DNA from: Alphaproteobacteria bacterium
GTDB taxonomy: Bacteria; Pseudomonadota; Alphaproteobacteria; RUG11792
DNA length: 6,515 nucleotides
Assembly (NCBI GenBank): GCA_017450545.1
Contig: JAFSTL010000094.1
Span: forward strand, 1 to 6,515
Direction of reading: 5' to 3'
A program made the translations under genes and the position numbers. Position 1 is the stretch's first letter, and the number at the start of each line of letters is the position of its first letter. The notes under the pieces are model-generated. The model was not told the DNA's origin, did no database searches, and saw nothing but the letters and a program-made list of their open reading frames with translations. Below are positions 5,435 to 6,515 of the stretch, piece after piece.

Positions 5435-5993
5435 ATGAAACTAAAATGTTTAAAATGTGGCTGCACAGCCGCGCATAAAAATGGGCTTATGAAAGAACAT
5501 CAGGGGTATAAATGCAAAAATTGCGGGTATCAATATACAAAAACCACGCCACGTGGCAAGCCCGAAAAGGATAAAATTTTAGCTTTGATACTATTTTTGT
5601 CGGGATTATCAATGAGAGCTTCAGGCAAAATCGTCGGAGGGGGGGGCAATGCAAAGTGTAATGAAGTGGATACACCAAATTTATTCCAGAGAAGCCTGGT
5701 ATTTCAAAGCTTACGGAGGTGGAAATGAACGAAAATCAAAAATATTATGATAGGATAACTATTGATTTTCATAACACAATGTACGGCAGATCGTGATTGG
5801 GAGCATTTCCTCATATATGTGCAAGTCATTACGAATACTATAAAAAATTTTTTCCACGAAGCACTTTCACGTAATTTAAAAAAATACACTTCAACAATCG
5901 AGCAAAATAAAGTTCTATTGTAGGTACAAGTACCGTTGCAAATCCAGCAATGTCTATACGTCTATCAACGAATTAATTGCATTGCTAAAGTGA
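5435..5993 (+). pseudogene. IS1-like transposase, frameshifted and internally degraded
   Basis: From ATG 5435 the protein begins with a zinc ribbon (C5, C8, C27, C30; MKLKCLKCGC, YKCKNCGYQYT), then a helix-turn-helix-like stretch ILALILFLSGLSMRASGKIVG (about 49-69), as in InsA-type N-terminal domains. A run of eight G (5639-5646) then breaks the frame: removing one G joins GKIVG to QSVMKWIHQIYSREAW, the expected end of the helix-turn-helix, which runs to a stop at 5748-5750. Further on are scattered pieces: DRDWEHF near 5793, TSTIEQNK near 5888-5911, and in another frame YRCKSSNVYTSINELIALL ending at TGA 5991-5993 inside the right repeat, resembling the C-terminus of IS1 InsB. At least two frame changes and several stops separate them, and the catalytic core is short, so the enzyme is almost surely inactive. 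Confidence 0.75.
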
Positions 5994-6000
5994 ATCCCTC
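5980..6000 (-). repeat. Right terminal inverted repeat of the IS1-like element
   Basis: This is the partner of the left end at 5368-5388 (20 of 21 positions). It overlaps the last codons and stop (5991-5993) of the transposase relic, a compact arrangement seen in IS1-type elements. Confidence 0.85.
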
Positions 6001-6015
6001 ATCTATTGGTAATAG

Positions 6016-6042
6016 TTGCGAGATCCGTGAAAATGGTATATC
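6016..6042 (+). promoter_or_regulatory. Weak candidate promoter for glyQ
   Basis: An extended -10 TGGTATATC (6034-6042) has a possible -35 TTGCGA (6016-6021), but the spacing is only 15 bp. If used, transcription would start near 6049, which excludes the alternative in-frame ATG at 6033. It lies just outside the IS1-like right end. Confidence 0.3.
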
Positions 6043-6071
6043 CTAACAGAAAATTGGATTATGGCATTCGA

Positions 6072-6515
6072 ATGGCAGAGGCAACGAAATCGTTTCAAGA
6101 GATAATATTCGACCTGCAAAAATATTGGGCAAAACAAGGATGTGTGATTTTGCAACCTTATGACACTGAGGTGGGCGCCGGCACATCACACTATGTGACG
6201 ACATTAAAAGCGCTGGGTGATGGATATTGGAATGTTGCTTTTGTGCAACCTTGTCGAAGACCGAAGGATGGTCGTTATGCAGATAATCCAAACCGAACGC
6301 AGTATTATTACCAATTTCAGGTTATTTTAAAGCCTGCACCAACAGATCCACAATCGCTATACTTAAAAAGTCTCGAAGTTATCGGATTTGACTTGTCACA
6401 ACATGACATCAGATTTGTTGAGGATGACTGGGAAAATCCATCATTAGGCGCCGCTGGACTGGGCTGGGAAGTTTGGTGTGACGGTATGGAAATAACGCAA
6501 TACACGTATTTTCAA
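6072..6515 (+). CDS. glyQ: Glycyl-tRNA synthetase alpha subunit, N-terminal half (3' end outside window)
   Basis: There are 148 codons with no stop before the window edge; the complete alpha chain is about 290-300 residues. GlyQ is the catalytic subunit of the bacterial alpha2beta2 glycyl-tRNA synthetase, a class II enzyme that charges tRNA-Gly in the cytoplasm. Diagnostic stretches are GCVILQPYDTEVGAGT (23-38), VAFVQPCRRPKDGRYADNPN (55-74), YYYQFQVILKP (78-88) and DIRFVEDDWENPSLGAAGLG (112-131) followed by WEVWCDGMEITQ. I chose ATG 6072 because family similarity begins at SFQEII just after it. An in-frame ATG at 6033 would add 13 residues (MVYPNRKLDYGIR) with no family resemblance. The ribosome-binding site for 6072 is poor (GGA 14 nt upstream), so the start is less certain than the identity. 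glyS is expected downstream. Confidence 0.95.
   Translation, partial: MAEATKSFQEIIFDLQKYWAKQGCVILQPYDTEVGAGTSHYVTTLKALGDGYWNVAFVQPCRRPKDGRYADNPNRTQYYYQFQVILKPAPTDPQSLYLKSLEVIGFDLSQHDIRFVEDDWENPSLGAAGLGWEVWCDGMEITQYTYFQ

Larger units (their letters stand above)
5368..6000 (+). mobile_element. IS1-like insertion sequence remnant, 633 bp
   Basis: The ends are 21-bp inverted repeats at 5368-5388 and 5980-6000, identical except at the fifth base, beginning GAGGAATTCAC and GAGGGATTCAC when read inward. Inside is a transposase-like gene with an InsA-type zinc ribbon, broken by a frameshift and stops. Typical IS1 elements are about 0.75-0.8 kb, so roughly 100 bp or more seem to be lost from the middle. 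The flanks ATCTATCT (5360-5367) and ATCTATTG (6001-6008) share six of eight bases and may be a diverged target duplication, which IS1 members make at 8-9 bp. The element lies between the SIMPL gene and glyQ, in the same orientation as both. Family assignment rests on protein resemblance, not on a database match. Confidence 0.75.

Noticed and set aside
5704..5889. A 61-codon minus-strand frame within the IS1-like element
   Set aside because: No ribosome-binding site and antisense to transposase fragments; nothing protein-like.
6033..6071. Upstream in-frame ATG for glyQ at 6033
   Set aside because: It adds 13 residues without family resemblance, and the only promoter candidate would start transcription downstream of it. 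It is kept as an alternative, not preferred.
1..6515. CRISPR arrays, rRNA or tRNA genes
   Set aside because: I saw no regularly spaced direct repeats and no rRNA or tRNA signature sequences on either strand.

Overview
The window is AT-rich bacterial chromosomal DNA. It opens inside the 3' part of pntB (NADP-binding domain of NAD(P) transhydrogenase subunit beta) and closes inside the 5' part of glyQ (glycyl-tRNA synthetase alpha chain). Both core genes read as alphaproteobacterial types. The low GC, the decayed insertion sequence and the isolated phage-like genes would suit a host-associated lineage such as Holosporales or Rickettsiales, but that placement is inference from gene flavour and not proven here.

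Layout. 1-651: end of pntB (+). 669-704: inverted repeat between convergent genes. 716-1576: secreted protein of unknown function (-). 1626-2491: hypothetical protein (-), whose 3' end carries an A AAA AAC slippery heptamer leading into a 40-codon extension in the -1 frame. 2488-4011: 507-residue protein (-) with features reminiscent of phage tail hub or baseplate proteins, joined to the previous gene by an ATGA overlap. 4012-4590: non-coding and the strangest part. It holds a tract of ten G, four consecutive stem-loops (one with a perfect 16-bp stem, one with a T-shaped three-way fold), a minus-strand promoter candidate, a minus-strand terminator with no gene feeding it, and a plus-strand sigma70-type promoter. 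4591-5301: membrane-anchored SIMPL/DUF541 protein (+). 5329-5363: stem-loop. 5368-6000: a 633-bp IS1-like element with good terminal repeats but a broken, internally shortened transposase. 6072-6515: glyQ (+), truncated by the window edge.

How the parts fit. The minus-strand genes look like one operon, 4011 down to at least 1626, possibly continuing into the secreted-protein gene 49 bp later. It would be driven from 4430-4401 through a leader of about 380 nt containing all four stem-loops. The SIMPL gene is divergent, with its own promoter just upstream. The IS1-like remnant sits between the SIMPL gene and glyQ, so it may have altered the original glyQ upstream region. The best candidates for something undescribed are the structured leader in front of the phage-like genes, the possible programmed -1 frameshift in the second gene, and the orphan minus-strand terminator that may end a small RNA.
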